Part shown: positions 20,875 to 31,291 of the stretch, piece after piece
How the letters are laid out: each line of letters begins with the position of its first letter
Numbering within the stretch: position 1 is the first letter of the stretch
Assembly: GCA_036346405.1 (NCBI GenBank)
Contig: CM070553.1
Coordinates: 72,232,976 to 72,296,975, forward strand
Reading direction: 5' to 3'
Length of the DNA: 64,000 nt
Source of the DNA: Phyllostachys edulis
Lineage: Eukaryota; Streptophyta; Magnoliopsida; Poales; Poaceae
The notes under the pieces: model-generated
The model's database searches: none
The model's input: the letters and a program-made list of their open reading frames with translations, nothing else
Told to the model about the DNA's origin: nothing
Program-made: the position numbers and the translations under genes

Positions 20875-23800
20875 TGTAACATCCCAAATGTATAATTGGG
20901 GTTATTCAAGTATAATTATATGTGTAGAAATTAAAACTTTTCTCACATCTTGAAAACCCTTAATCTCTTATGTAATTCTTGTCCAAGAGTTGTGTAATCC
21001 AAAACACAAAGCTCTTGTTGACCCAAAAGTCAATTCATTTTTCCAATTGTCTAAATCTTGTGCCAAACATTTGGAATATATTTTCCTTGGTCCCAAAACT
21101 GATGTGGGACCCTCTGAAAAATATCACAAGTTGTAAAACTAGTTTGATAAATTTTGGAGGTAAAACAATCCTTTAAACAACCTTAACGAATTTCCTGAGA
21201 AAAATGTATTGCATAATAACCTCTGAAAATTTTATGCAAGGTTAATCTCATTGTCAGCAAGCTCCAGTTAAAATTTCATCAAATTTGGAGTTCATTTGCT
21301 ATCTCAAATAATTCTGCTAAGTTTCATTGTTAAAGACTAAATTTAAAAGCCTACTTTGTTCCTTGGGCTAGCCACTTTGCAAAGTGGTCCATTAACCCCA
21401 TCGACCTCCTTCCCCACCTTGATGAGGTCGTAGCCGTTGGATCAATCCAAAGGCCACGACCTCCCCTCAACCAACGCACCGGGACCTTCCTTGAAGTCCT
21501 CGGACCGCGTGGACCTCCTCGGGTCAGCGTGGGCGCCAGACCTCCTCGCGGTCAACACCGCAAAGGCTTTCCCACCTCATCAGGTCGTAACCGTTGGATC
21601 AAAGATCCACGGTCATGACCTCCCCTGTGTGTTAAATCCCAAAGTCCTCCTCACCTTGTCCAGGTCATAGCCCTTGGATTAAGATCCAACCGGCCCTGAC
21701 CTCCCCTTGTTATCAAACCTCAAAAACCACCTTCCACCTTGGCGAGGTCATAGCTGTTGGATTTACATCCAACCGCTCTCGACCTCCTCCTCTTAATCTA
21801 ACTATCAGACCTCCTTTGCACTCACTTGAGGTCATGGCCGTTGGATTTACATCCAAAGGCCACGACCTCCTCTGAAAAACATCACTAGGTCCTTCACAAG
21901 ACGTGAGGTCGTTGCCCTTAGATCTAAATCTAATGGCCATGACCTCCCTTGTGTGTTGCGCAAGCTCAAGACCTATTTTGCGCCACGTCGAGGCTCAGAC
22001 CTCCCTGTCTTGATCAACACCGTTGGATCAAAATCAAAGGTCTTGACCTCCCTCGCACTTCATGCAAAGCCTCGAGACCTCCCTTTGGTTGTGTGCCCTT
22101 GGATTTTAATCCAAAGGCCATGACCTCCCCTCATGTCTTATGTTCGCGTGCGGTTAAGACCTCACAGGAGGTCGGCGCCGTTGGATGGAGATCCAACGCT
22201 TTGGACCTCTGTCCTATTTTCCCACGTGCGCTTACACATTAAGGAAATCGGAGGCCACGACCTCCCCATCCTTGATCGTGTGGTGGGACCTCCTCCCGAT
22301 CATTTGGCGTAACGGTTCAAAATTGTCATCCGATGGTTAGGACCTCCCCTGGTCTTATCCGATGGTCATAAGGACCTCCCTGTTCTTCTCCTTCCTCAGC
22401 GCGCACGCAAGCTCTGGCGGTGAGTTAATGCACGCCTCGCCCTTTGTGTACTTTTCATGACTCTTTCTTGACCGCATTTAATCTTGGTCGACTTTAAAAT
22501 CTCTCGGGTCGGCTCAGGCTGCACCTTGTCAACCTCATGTCCTTGCCACCCCATGGACCAACCCGTGGGCTAAGCTCACCATGGAGCTTAGCCCCACTCA
22601 TAACCTTCACCACAGGCTATAAGTTACCCCTTGGAATCCTCCTTGGCTTCCTTTGCACACAATTGCTCTCGGCCTTGCACTTTGTGCGTGGTGAGCTCCT
22701 CCTCCTCTTGACCTCCTCCTTTGGCGGCTGCCATTGTCAAGGTCTTTGGAGCTTCTTAGTGGTTCAGGAGTTCGGTGGCTCCCTTTTCAAACCCTCGCTC
22801 ACTTTTGCTCCCAAAACCTCTTGGAAGTTAACCCTAACTTAATTTGTTTGGGCATTTTTCAGAGGTGGACAAAGTTGAGCTTGGAGCTGGTGCCTTGGGC
22901 TGTGAAGCTTCATTGTTTTCCCCAACTCCGGTCATCACCTCCACGACCTCCCCAGCACCTTAGGACCTCCAGGTATTCCTCCTGTTAGTCCTTTAGTCGC
23001 TGGCACCCGCTTGAATGCATGTCGTGGAGCTTTTAATTTGGGCGCACGCTTGAATGTCGCGCGGAGCTTCCCTTTTGCGTTTTGGATTTTGGCCGTGTGG
23101 TGCCTTCGTTGTCCTCTCCGGCTCGCCGGCGTTTAAAACGCCGCCTTGCGTTGAAAGTAGGCCCACAGAGTTGCGCTGGCTATTGCGGTCCGACGGTGCC
23201 CTCGGTCGCGCGCCGCCGTGCCCTAAATCGCCGGCGATAAGCCGTGGGGCGTCCTCAAATTTTTTGGACGTCCCGACCATGCCATTGTCGTTTAGGACAG
23301 AGATTCACCGTTTAAATGCCTCAATCATTGCAATCATGGGGTTAGCGTTAAATGCCATTAACCACATCGTTTATGCGCATTTAAGACCTCCGTAGCGGAC
23401 CTCCTCGTTGTCCGCGGCGCATTTATTCCATCTCCGCGGCGTGGTGCGTGAGCTGCAGGGACGTCCATGACCTCCTCCGAGGAGATCTGGGCGCCCAAGA
23501 CCTCCCTTGCGCGATCGTGGCCGTCGAGACCTCCACGGAGGTGCATTGCGTTAGGACCTCCCTCATCGTTGTGGTCCGTTGGATTCACCTTCAACGGCCA
23601 TGACCTCCCTCACCTCGCGCATGTGTGTTGCTAGGAGGTCCAGGGCCTCTGGACCTCGCGGCGGCGTGTGTGCGTTACCTCGGGGAGGTCTCGAGCCGTT
23701 AGATCTATGATCGTGGCTCACGTCCTCCCATGCCTTTGTGATTTTTAGAAATTCGGTGAGCTCTAGTATAAACTAAAAATGGTATGAACTTTAGAATTGC

Positions 23801-26122
23801 ATATCTTTTTCATTCTAAACCCAAATGAGGTCATTCAAATTGTGTTAGCTCTGTCTTGAACTTGACTTTAATCCAAAAATGATTGTAAGTTGAGTTCAAC
23901 TCCAGAGCACAGATTTTGCCATTAGATTTTGAAACCAACTTTAAATATACACTTAAATCAATGCTTAACTTGTAAAACACATAACTAATGCTCTGTGGAT
24001 TATTTTTGAGTGAGACCAACTTTGTTGGTTTCCTCCATTAATGGTTTTACTATGAACATTAGTTTTGAGCATGTTGCTGCTAGGAAAATGAGGACTTGTG
24101 CATTATAATTTTGTTCAAGTTCTTGTTTTTGAAAATTTGTAGAGAGTGCAATATAGCTCCAAATGAGATGAACTCAATTGTTTTATTCATCTCATGAGGT
24201 GCTGGTTTTACAGTAAAAATTTCAGCTTCACTTCTGTTCTAGAAAATGTTGCCTCATAATTAAATTAATGAATAGTGCAGTTTGGTATTTTAGGGGCTGA
24301 GCAGAATTGTTTTGCTCATAACTTTAGCATTGAGAATGCAAATCAATTGGTTCTTGTTGAAAATTCCTAAAATCACCCTCTTGCTGCTGTAGAAAATTCA
24401 GAGAATTTGGAGTTCGTTTGTTGTGCTGTCTTTGTTGTTTTTCGTCGTTCTTATCGGTTCTTTCTCGCCTTTCCGTTAGGTTTCGACATTTGTGGTGATC
24501 CCGAGAGTGACCCTCCGCAACAAATTGACCAGCAACAGCAAGGCAAGCAGTTTGATCATTTCCATCATTGTCCCATTACTTTAAAGCTTAATATATTGTT
24601 TTACTTCTATGTATGCATGCTACTTTGTGTTAAATGTAAGCTAGCAAGCCTATAGTTGCATAATCTGTAGGAATTGTTTATCCTCTACTACCATGAGCCT
24701 AGGTTATTTGCTGTGGTGGGAGCTCGTTGGATGAGCTCCTATCACTTAGTAGTTCGATTTAAATTGCTTAGACATGCTTAGTTTTCGATAGAAATGGGCG
24801 ATCATCGACTTAGTCGATGGTCTTGATCACTCAAAACTGATTATTACTCCTATATGTCCAGCACTTGTGCTTTGATTAATTGTAAAATCAAAAACTGAAA
24901 ATAAAAGATTGATTTAGACTTGGGCATATTGGATGGATGGCGTGGTTTTTGGATGTGGTGGTATGCCTGGGTCCCTAAGGACCGAGTACTTGGGTCACTA
25001 AGCCAAGCGATTTTGCGTGCTAACCACACGAGGGCATATGGAACCCTCTTGACTAAGTACTTTGGGCGGTGTTAATTGGGGTCGCTCGGTTGGTGTGTTT
25101 TTAAAGATAAAATGTGTGTGTGATGTGGGAGGGGAGCATTAGCTTCCGGGTAGGTTGTGTGATGTCTCCTTCTCCCCGTGGGTTGTGTGACTCAGAATTA
25201 GCATTGTCCATTGGAAATGTCTCGTAGGACTTAGCCGTGCCGGCATACCAAAGGTAGTGTGCCTAAAGGAAAGGCGATGCGGCGTGTGGGTACAGTGGTA
25301 CACCTGCAGGATAAAACTATTCGAATAGCCTCGTCCTAGGTTATGGACATGCTTGGTAAGGTCGTTCAAGACTAGACTACAACCTTTAATTAAAACTTGA
25401 CATGGTTGGTATGAACGGGGAGTTCATGCTATTGTTTGTGGTGACTTGGGTTGGTCACTTCCAGGTTGTTCTTGTTGTTGTTACCTTGTTATTTATCTCG
25501 TTGTTATTTCAACAATTAAAAATGCTTTGTCAAATTGCTTTCAATCTACTATATTATTGCAAATGAAAACTTGCTTTGTGCTAAAATGAGTCCAAAGCCT
25601 CATCCACTTAAATAAAGCTTGCATATAGCTAAATTATAGTTCTGTTATCTTACACGTCAGTCTTGCGAGTACAATAAACAATTTATTGTACTCATTTGCT
25701 TTGCTTAACAACTTTGTTGCAGAGGAGGTAGAGCCCAAAGGGCTTTACTTTTGTGAGTTGTCTTGTGGTTGGGAGAAGCGACTAGCTTGGCGGTCGGTCG
25801 GTTGCCTTGTGGGCTAAAGGCACCTTGGTTGGCTCTTATTTTGGGCCATCTTTATGGCACTTTTGCTTCATTGTGTATCTTTGTAGTTTTGTTGTTATTT
25901 GGCGAAGGCCCTCTTTTGTAATAACCTATTCCTTATTAATATTAACTTCGGTTTGTTGCTTATGTACTATGTGTTGTATGGAATTGATACATTCTTTTGT
26001 TGTGAGGTATGTATCTTGCATTCAGGAAGTATACATCTCTCGAGACCGGTTTATTTGGTTGATAATACTAGGGTCAATTGGATGACTAAGTATTATGAGC
26101 CGAATAAGCGTCGAGTCTCACA
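20875..26122 (+). repeat. 5' LTR of Ty3-B
   Basis: From TGTAACATCCCAAATG to CGAGTCTCACA. The core (about 21,390-23,740) holds about thirty GACCTCC words and about eleven units of the kind CCGTTGGATTTACATCCAA followed by a GGCCACGACCTCC-like tail. Conserved parts shared with LTR-A and LTR-C follow: the short DPPQQ frame (24,480-24,560), the hairpin CATCGAC-TTA-GTCGATG (about 24,797-24,813) and the CTATTCGAATAG block (25,289-25,347). The LTR supplies promoter and polyadenylation signals; no clear TATA box could be placed. Confidence 0.93.
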
Positions 26123-26127
26123 AAAGT

Positions 26128-26139
26128 TGGTATCGAGCT
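26128..26139 (+). promoter_or_regulatory. Primer-binding site of Ty3-B (tRNA-Met type)
   Basis: TGGTATCGAGCT five bases after the 5' LTR, matching TGGTATCAGAGC (complement of the initiator tRNA-Met 3' end) with one base missing. The same site is found in Ty3-D (56,619) and, on the minus strand, in Sire-2 (36,896-36,885). Confidence 0.8.
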
Positions 26140-26890
26140 ATCTTGACCGTAAGTGCTTATAAGCTTGGTCGCCTTTAGGATATTTTGAAAACCTAATTTC
26201 AAAGTGTCAAATGAGTTTTGAAAGCTTAAGGAAATTCTCAGATTTTACTCCTTATCTATCTTAGCTTTCTCTTCTCATCTCACTCTAATTGGAGTTTTAA
26301 AAGTTGTTTTCCTCTCTTCCTTCTACAAAATAGTTGTTATCGATTAATGGGGTTTTGGGGAATCAATGAGTTTGGCAAATTGAAGGGTTAGCTGCCCATC
26401 TACAAGGTTTTGAAGCTTCGGAATGGACAATTTCATTTGGAAGCTTGGATGCAAAATCTGGACAGCAAGCGTCAATTTCGGACAGCAAGCTCAAAGGTTC
26501 CAATTAGGGTAGAGAATGAGAGGTTAAATCAACAAAAACTTGTGGGAATAAAAGGGTAAGATGTGATACTAGTTAGCTAAGTATCTAACACTTATTTCGC
26601 TGCATTAACCTTGCTCTCTAATAGTTTTAGATCTCATCTTACAATCTGATTTTTAATCTTCTCGATCAATTACTCGTTCATTCAATACGGGTTAGTTGAG
26701 TTGAGAAGTTGAGCCTTGCTTTTGGTGCTTCTTGGCTGTTTTTAGAGTCTTTTAGAAGCTTCTAAAGTTAATTTACTCGCATGTTTTGGCTTTCGTTTAG
26801 GGTGATATTCCATTCCCTAGTCGATCGCTTTTGCTTCTCTTTAAGGCTTTGATTTTCGAGTTTAGTTGCTAACCGAAATTTCTTGTAACA
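26140..26890 (+). other. Ty3-B untranslated leader
   Basis: A 750-bp A/T-rich leader between the PBS and gag with no coding signal. It ends in TTTCTTGTAACAG just before the gag ATG, resembling a 3' splice site; Ty3-D has CTTCTTGCAG at the same place (57,172-57,181). Whether the leader is spliced cannot be told from sequence. Confidence 0.6.
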
Positions 26891-27850
26891 GATGGCGGGC
26901 CTTTTCGTAGCGGCCAAGGCGATCGGCTGGTCGGGACGAGCTTCCTCCTCCTCCGACCATGGCGAGGTTCTTCTTGATCGGCGCAACCGCGCGGATGTGA
27001 GAGAGTTCTCTTGGGCGTCATCGCGCGCAACACCACCGCACTTACCGGAGCTTCGGGATGCAGGCAAGGAACGCCCATCGGCCGCGTGGAGGACTCGCGG
27101 AGTTTCTTCGTACTCGGCCTCCTACCTTTTCCGGTCGAGGACCCGTTGGATGCGGACGATTGGCCGTCTGGTGGGCGTAAGCCGCATCGCGCTTGATGGA
27201 GCACGAGAAGGCGCTGTTCGCATCGCACCGGTGGAGGGTGCGGCTTTGTCATGGTGGGAGAGCTTTCTCGCCATGCAGCCCGAACCACACCGTTTCTTGG
27301 GAGGAGTTTCATCTCGCCTTCCGTCGGGCTCACATCCTGCCGGCTTGATGGAGATCAAGAAGTAGGAGTTTCTTCGCCAAGCAAGGCGTAGCTCGATCAT
27401 GGAGTATGTCTATGAGTTCAACCATCTAGCTCGTTATGCTCCCCGAGGGCGTGGCCACCGATATGGCTAAGGTGCCAAGTTCAGGCGTGGCTTGTCCGAG
27501 GAGTGAAGGACAAGCTATCCATTGTCGACTTTCGATTTTCAGACCTTGGTCGACAAGGCCATCGTCGTGAGCATGCGGCTCGAGAGCTTATGGACTCCAT
27601 AAGCGCAAGTGGGAGGCCCATAAGTCATCGAGGCGATTCTTCCGTCCCGCTTCGGCGATCTCGAAGTACCGGTCTCATTCTTGGCGCCCGAGGTTACCCG
27701 CCCATGTTCCTCATTAAATCGCAGTCGTGTCTCGATCACGTGCACTGCGAGTCGTGAGCGGCCCCGCAACCCTGCTTGGGTCACGTGCTTCTCATGCAAC
27801 CGAAGGGCCATTATGCAAATAATTGCCCTAAGAAAACGAGAGCGACCCCT
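26891..27850 (+). pseudogene. gag: Ty3-B gag (broken by indels)
   Basis: Starts at the ATG of GATGGCGGGCC (26,892). Recognisable parts in alternating frames: DPLDADDW (about 27,133-27,160), GAALSWWESFLAMQPE (27,238-27,290), SIMEYVYEFNHLARYAP (about 27,394-27,444), AKFRRGLSEE (27,472-27,505) and FQTLVDKAIV. The zinc knuckle is at about 27,780-27,832 (TCFSCN then GHYANNCPKK) with one indel between its halves. An in-frame TAG at 27,363-27,365 replaces what is a Gln codon in related gags (IKKQEF). It makes the particle shell in functional relatives. Confidence 0.85.
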
Positions 27851-28330
27851 CATCCTAATGGAGGACGCGGGCGGAGGTGGTGCATCTCGGGACGGAAGAT
27901 CGTCCCTGCTACCCAAGGTGTGGGTAGTGGTCGCGTCAACGCGCCACCGCTGCGAGGAGGCTCAGGAGGCACCCGACATCGTGCTAGGTACACTTTCTGT
28001 TAACTCTCACCCTGCTACTATCTTGTTTGATTCAGGAGCATCTCATTCCTTTGTTTCTGAGTCTTTTGCTGCTGTTGGAGAGCTTCTTTTCTCTCCATTG
28101 TCGGTCCCTTACTCATTCGCTCTCTGGTTCGGAGTTGAGAGCTGAATCGAGTGTAGGGATGTTCCTATCGAGATCGAAGGGGTAGGTTTCTTAGCAAACC
28201 TTATCCTTCTCCATTCAGCGAGTCTTGATGTGATTCTTGGCATGGATTGGTTGTCCCAGCACATGGGGCAAATCGATTGCGCCAGGAAGCTCATCTCTCT
28301 ATCTAGTCCCTCCGTGGCGAGGTTAAGCTT
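27851..28330 (+). pseudogene. pro: Ty3-B aspartic protease
   Basis: Active-site run ILFDSGASHSFVSESFA with DSG at 28,029-28,037, preceded by VLGTLSVNSHPAT. The typical end LDVILGMDWLSQHMGQIDCA lies at about 28,222-28,281 in another frame. One frameshift (about 28,140) separates the halves. The catalytic triad is intact, unlike in Ty3-A. Confidence 0.85.
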
Positions 28331-29060
28331 TTAGCAAGTCGCTAGATCCGCATCTCTTGGCGCTTGAAGCGAGGCCCGCTCTAGATATTAACGAAGTCCC
28401 AACAGTTTGTGACTTTGTTGATGTCTTTCCATGAATCTTCGGGAATGCCACCCGTTCGAGACCTCGAGTTTGTCATTGAGTTGGCTCCGGTGCATCGCCC
28501 CTATCTCAAAGAGGCCTTATCGGATGCCACCGAGCGAGTTGGTAGAGTTGAAGAAGCGATTAAGTGAGCTGCAAGAGAAGGGTTTCATTCGCCTAGCTCA
28601 TCTCCTTGGGGTTGTCCGGCAATCTTCGTAAAGAAGAAGGGCGGTACTTTATGATCGTCGATTACGCCCAATTAATGAAGTGATGAAGAACAAGTATCCA
28701 TTGCCCGCATTGACGATCTCTTCGATCAATTGATTGGAGCTCGAGTTTTCTCCAAGATTGATTTGAGAGTGGGATATCATCGAGTTCAGATTCGCATACG
28801 AGGATATTCCCAAGACGGCGTTCTCTACTCGCTTCGGCTTGTGCGAGTACCTTTGTCATATCATTTGGCTTAACCAATGCTCTGCCTTGTTCATGAATCT
28901 CATGAATTCGGTATTCATGGAGTATTTGGATAAGTTTGTCGTGGTCTTCATCGATGATATTCTTATCTACTCCAAGAACGATGAGGAACATGCCGAGCAT
29001 CTGAAGCTTGTGTTAGGCAAGCTACGTGAGCACCAGCTGTACACGAAGTTCCGCAAGTGC
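28331..29060 (+). pseudogene. RT: Ty3-B reverse transcriptase (frameshifted)
   Basis: Begins in the linker FPRIFGNATRSRPRV-like region, then PYRMPPSELVELKKRLSEL (28,506-28,570). The VDYRPLN motif (28,640-28,680) is damaged by base losses. KIDLRVGYHRVQI is at about 28,756-28,795. The frame is open again from 28,880: NSVFMEYLDKFVVVFIDDIL with the catalytic FIDD at 28,947-28,958. It is about 93% identical at the DNA level to the Ty3-A segment at 5,040-5,470 by eye. Confidence 0.88.
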
Positions 29061-29650
29061 GCATTCTGGTTGAAGGAAGTGGCTTTCTTAGGCCACGTTC
29101 TTTCAGCAGGAGGCGTAGCCGTTGACCCTAGCAAGGTCAGCGATGTTCTTTCATGGAGTCAGCCTGTTTCGGTCACCGATGTACGGAGTTTTCTCGGGTT
29201 AGCGGGATATTATCGTCGCTTTATCGAGAACTTCTCCAAGATCGCGAAGCCGATGACGGAGTTGCTCAAGAAGGACAAGAAGTTCGTGTGGTCCGCTGAG
29301 TGTGAGGAAAGTTTCCAAATACTCAAAAAGCGTTTGACCACCGCTCCCGTTCTTGTTCTTCCCGATATCCATCGAAGCTTCGATATCTTTTGCGATGCTT
29401 CTCGTCGAGGCCTCGGTTGTGTCCTTATGCAAGAAGGCAAGGTAGTGGCCTATGCATCAAGGCAATTGAGACCTCATGAGCTTAACTATCCTACCCATGA
29501 TTTGGAGTTAGCTGCTGTGATTCATGCACTTAAGATCTGGCGACATTACCTAATGGGTAATCGTTGTGAAGTGTATTCGGATCACAAAAGCTTAAAGTAC
29601 TTGTTCACATAGCCTGACCTGAACCTCAGGCAAAGGAGATGGTTGGAGTT
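29061..29650 (+). CDS. RH: Ty3-B RT connection and RNase H segment (open)
   Basis: Part of an open frame of 257 codons (28,839-29,612). It contains FLGHVLSAGGVAVDPSKVSD, FLGLAGYYRRFIENFSKIAK, and the RNase H parts FDIFCDASRRGLGCVLMQEG, VAYASRQLRPHELNYPTHDL and VYSDHKSLKYLFT. The Asp of FCDAS, the Glu in THDLEL and the Asp of YSDHKS are the expected metal-binding residues. The frame ends in TAG at 29,610-29,612 where relatives read Gln (TQ), another CAG-to-TAG candidate. This is the longest intact pol piece in the element; alone it would not make a functional polyprotein. Confidence 0.88.
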
Positions 29651-31250
29651 GATCAAGGACTATGATGTGGGTATACACTACCATCGGGCAAGGCTAATGT
29701 CGCTTGCCGCGCGCTTAGTCATAAGCGCATTGCAATGCCTTGTTGTCCAGGGAGCTTCAGCCCGCTCTTCTGGGAGAATTTCAGCGTCTCAACTTGGGGT
29801 TAGTCGAGCATGGTTCTCTCGCTGCCTTGGTTGTGCAACCAACCTTGGTGGATCGGATCAAGTCCGCTCAGCAGTCGGATGTTGGAGTGAGCCACATCAA
29901 GGCAAATGTCAAGAACGAAACAACCAAGTGCTTTTTCGAGGATGAGCATGGTGTTGTGAGGTTGAACAACGCCTCGTGGTTCCAAAGGACATGGAATTGC
30001 GAATTTAATCCTCCATGAAGCCCATGATTCGCCTTTATCCATTCATCCGGGGCCACAAAGATGTATCAAGATCTTCGTCGAGATTTTGGTGGACCCGAAT
30101 GAAGAGGGAGATCGCGGTTCGTTGTCGAGTCGCGACGTGTGTCGTCGTGTCAAGGCCGAACATCGGCCCAGCAGATCGCTTGACCTTTGCCAATTCTCGA
30201 GTGGAAGTAGGATTCGATCGGAATGGATTTCATCACCGGTCTACCCACGTCCCCGAAGAAGAATGATGCCATTTGGGTCGTCATCGATCGATTGACTAAG
30301 GTGGCACATTTCCTTCCCGTCAAGACTGAACTTCGGGTAGGTCTTTTGGCGGAACTCTATATCGCCCGATCGTGAGTTTGCGGTGTGTCAAGACGATTGT
30401 GTCGGATCGTGGATCCCTTTTCACGTCTCGTTTTTGGCATAGCTTGCAAGAAGCTATGGGAACCCGTCTTACCTTTAGCACGGTATTTCACCCCCAAACT
30501 GATGGTCAGACCGAGAGGGTCAACCAAGTTTTGGAAGACATGCTTCGTGCTTGTGTCCTTTCATATGGGAAGCATTGGGAGAAATGCTTGCCATTCGCCG
30601 AGTTTTCTTATAACAACAGCTTTCAGGCCAGTCTCGGCATGGCACCATTTGAGGCCTTATGCGGAGAAAGTGTAGAACCCGTTGAACTGGTGAGAGACCG
30701 GTGAGAGACCTCTCTTTGGCCGGACTCAATCAATGAGGCCGGCGCCAAGTCCGGCTTATTCGTGAGCATTTGCGCCTGGCTCAATCCGAGCAAAAGAGCT
30801 ATGCGGATCGCCGTCGGCGTGAGTTGCGTTTTGAGCCTAATGACTTTGTTTATCTCAAAGTCTCTCCTTTGAAGGGCCATCAACGTTTGGCGTCAAGGGC
30901 AAGTTGGCTCCTCGATATGTCGGTCCCTACGCGTTATCGAGAAGAAGGAGCTGTTGCCTATAAGTTGGAGTTGCCGGCTGCACTTGAGGGGTACATGATG
31001 TTTTCATGTGTCGGCTTAAGAAGTGCCTCCGTGTTCCAAGCGAGGAAGCTCCGTTGGAAACCCTCGATGTCGGGAAGATTTGACCTATCGCGAGCACCTG
31101 TTCGCAGACTCGATGAGTCCGAGCGAAGGACAAGGAATAAGACCATCAAGTTCCTTAAAGTTCGAGTGGTCGAACCATTACGAGGATGAGGCTACTTGGG
31201 AAAGAGAAGATCGTCTTCGTGCGGACTATCCATCTTTCTTTACCGAGTGA
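29651..31250 (+). pseudogene. INT: Ty3-B integrase with chromodomain-like tail (broken)
   Basis: The zinc-domain His pair is in the LYPFI-GH region near 30,030-30,060 with shifted frame; the CxxC that should follow is disrupted at 30,118-30,150 as in Ty3-A. The core has WVVIDRLTKVAHFLPVKT (30,268-30,325), TIVSDRGSLFTSRFWHSLQ (from 30,390), FHPQTDGQTERVNQVLEDML (30,487-30,546) and YGKHWEKCLPFAEFSYNN, which include the second Asp and the Glu of the DDE triad. The tail IKFLKVRVVE then WEREDRLRADYPSFF ends at TGA 31,248-31,250; a frameshift inside it splits the chromodomain-like motif. Confidence 0.88.
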
Positions 31251-31275
31251 GCCAAATCTCGGGACGAGATTTTTG

Positions 31276-31291
31276 TAAGGGGGGGAGATTT
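31276..31291 (+). promoter_or_regulatory. Polypurine tract of Ty3-B
   Basis: TAAGGGGGGGAGATTT immediately before the 3' LTR start TGTAACATCC. Confidence 0.88.

Noticed and set aside
22537..23395. Several 80-110 codon frames in the Ty3-B LTR core
   Set aside because: They lie in U3-like repeat-rich DNA, are disrupted in the other LTR copy (33,000-33,900), and have no recognisable domain.
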